From contig CAYIVF010000031.1 of NCBI GenBank assembly GCA_964366875.1, positions 1 through 5,514 on the forward strand: 5,514 bases of DNA, given 5' to 3'. Below the pieces are notes generated by a model. It was not told the origin of the DNA, ran no database searches, and saw only the letters and a program-made list of their open reading frames with translations. Source of the DNA: CAYIVF01 sp964366875 (GTDB lineage Bacteria > Patescibacteriota > Minisyncoccia > Minisyncoccales > Staskawiczbacteraceae). Positions 5,131 to 5,514 of the stretch are shown one piece after another. The translations under genes and the position numbers were made by a program. The stretch's first letter is position 1; the number at the start of each line of letters is the position of its first letter.

Positions 5131-5427
5131 ATGACCAGAAAATTAAAAGAGAGCCAGCCAGAGAAGCTTACATACCTGCCTCTGGAGGACACCAAAAATT
5201 ATTACTACTCACACGACATTGGTCTGGTGGGTTATTTGCTTTGCCAAGATTACGAATTGGTCGGCTTGGACAAAGCAGTGAGAAACAAAGTGCTCTTTAT
5301 TCTGAAAAGAGGCAATGGGATAGATACGGAGGTAAAGAAATACTGGGATTTCAAATCATCGGTGGACGCCCAGACCTACTTCAACCAGATTAAGCGGCTG
5401 AAAAATCAAATCTTCAGCTCGGAATAA
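5131..5427 (+). CDS. DUF5659-like small protein
   Basis: A 98-residue cytoplasmic protein matching my recollection of the DUF5659 pattern. It has an opening strand YYYSHDIGLVGYLL (24-37), a CQDYELVGLD turn (38-47), a strand KVLFILKR (53-60), a YWDF element (71-74), then VDAQTYFNQIKRLKNQIF (78-95) as a C-terminal helix. Proteins of this type are small, of unknown function, and in my knowledge frequent in Patescibacteria and in some mobile DNA. The ATG at 5131 follows a very AT-rich leader without a Shine-Dalgarno. Only four bases separate its TAA from the next ATG, so the two are very likely one operon. Family assignment is from memory of the motif and would need a profile search. Confidence 0.8.
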   Translation: MTRKLKESQPEKLTYLPLEDTKNYYYSHDIGLVGYLLCQDYELVGLDKAVRNKVLFILKRGNGIDTEVKKYWDFKSSVDAQTYFNQIKRLKNQIFSSE

Positions 5428-5431
5428 ATCT

Positions 5432-5514
5432 ATGTTGTCGGATGAGCAGATAACCAAATACCAGACGCTTTACAAAAACCGCTACGGCAAAGAAATCAGC
5501 CGAGAGGAAGCGTA
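5432..5514 (+). CDS. N-terminus of a small 'YKNRYGKEIS' protein, cut by the window edge
   Basis: An ATG at 5432 opens a frame that runs to the end of the window: MLSDEQITKYQ, then TLYKNRYGKEISREEA, 27 complete codons. The pattern '(L/T)xxQIxKYQxLYKxRYGKEISxEEA' recurs in short Patescibacteria proteins, often directly after a DUF5659-like gene. No function is known to me. Spacing of four bases from the preceding stop supports co-translation. The 3' end is missing. Confidence 0.75.
   Translation, partial: MLSDEQITKYQTLYKNRYGKEISREEA

Overview
The window looks like a chromosomal segment of a small-genome Patescibacteria/CPR-type bacterium. This is inferred from protein style: a MerR-like mini-regulator, a DUF5659-like protein followed by a 'YKNRYGKEIS' protein, and winged-helix proteins of unknown role. 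It is also suggested by the AT-rich DNA, the general lack of Shine-Dalgarno sequences before starts, and tRNA genes without an encoded CCA end. TGA, TAG and TAA all appear as ordinary stops, so the recoded TGA=Gly lineages are not supported.

Left part (1-690), minus strand: a stable-RNA cluster. In transcription order it holds a divergent, compact RNase P RNA (about 605-314), a hairpin with a T-run, tRNA-Phe(GAA) and tRNA-Arg(TCT). The tRNA-Phe gene begins only about eight bases past the T-run, so the tRNAs are probably made by read-through of the RNase P RNA transcript. To their left lie small hairpins and a weak promoter-like box.

Middle part (688-3776), minus strand: a compact restriction-modification locus. 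A 66-residue MerR/excisionase-like HTH protein precedes a single-chain enzyme of about 864 residues. That enzyme joins an HSDR_N-like nuclease domain, a type I-style N6-adenine methyltransferase and one HsdS-like target recognition domain. There are no separate R, M or S genes and no helicase, so it reads as a type IIG-like system. The 205 bases between regulator and enzyme carry a three-arm inverted/direct repeat. Its last arm abuts the likely start codon, so mutually exclusive leader hairpins can form.

Right part (3777-5514), plus strand: a divergent two-gene operon with a 4-base ATGA overlap. It encodes two unrecognised proteins with winged-helix-like segments and ends at a strong intrinsic terminator. 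A second operon then starts behind a 16-bp palindrome with a DUF5659-like protein and a protein cut by the window edge. The 88-bp divergent gap between the HTH gene and the two-gene operon carries a promoter candidate with an overlapping dyad, a plausible site of autoregulation.

No integrase, transposase, CRISPR array or plasmid/phage structural gene is visible.
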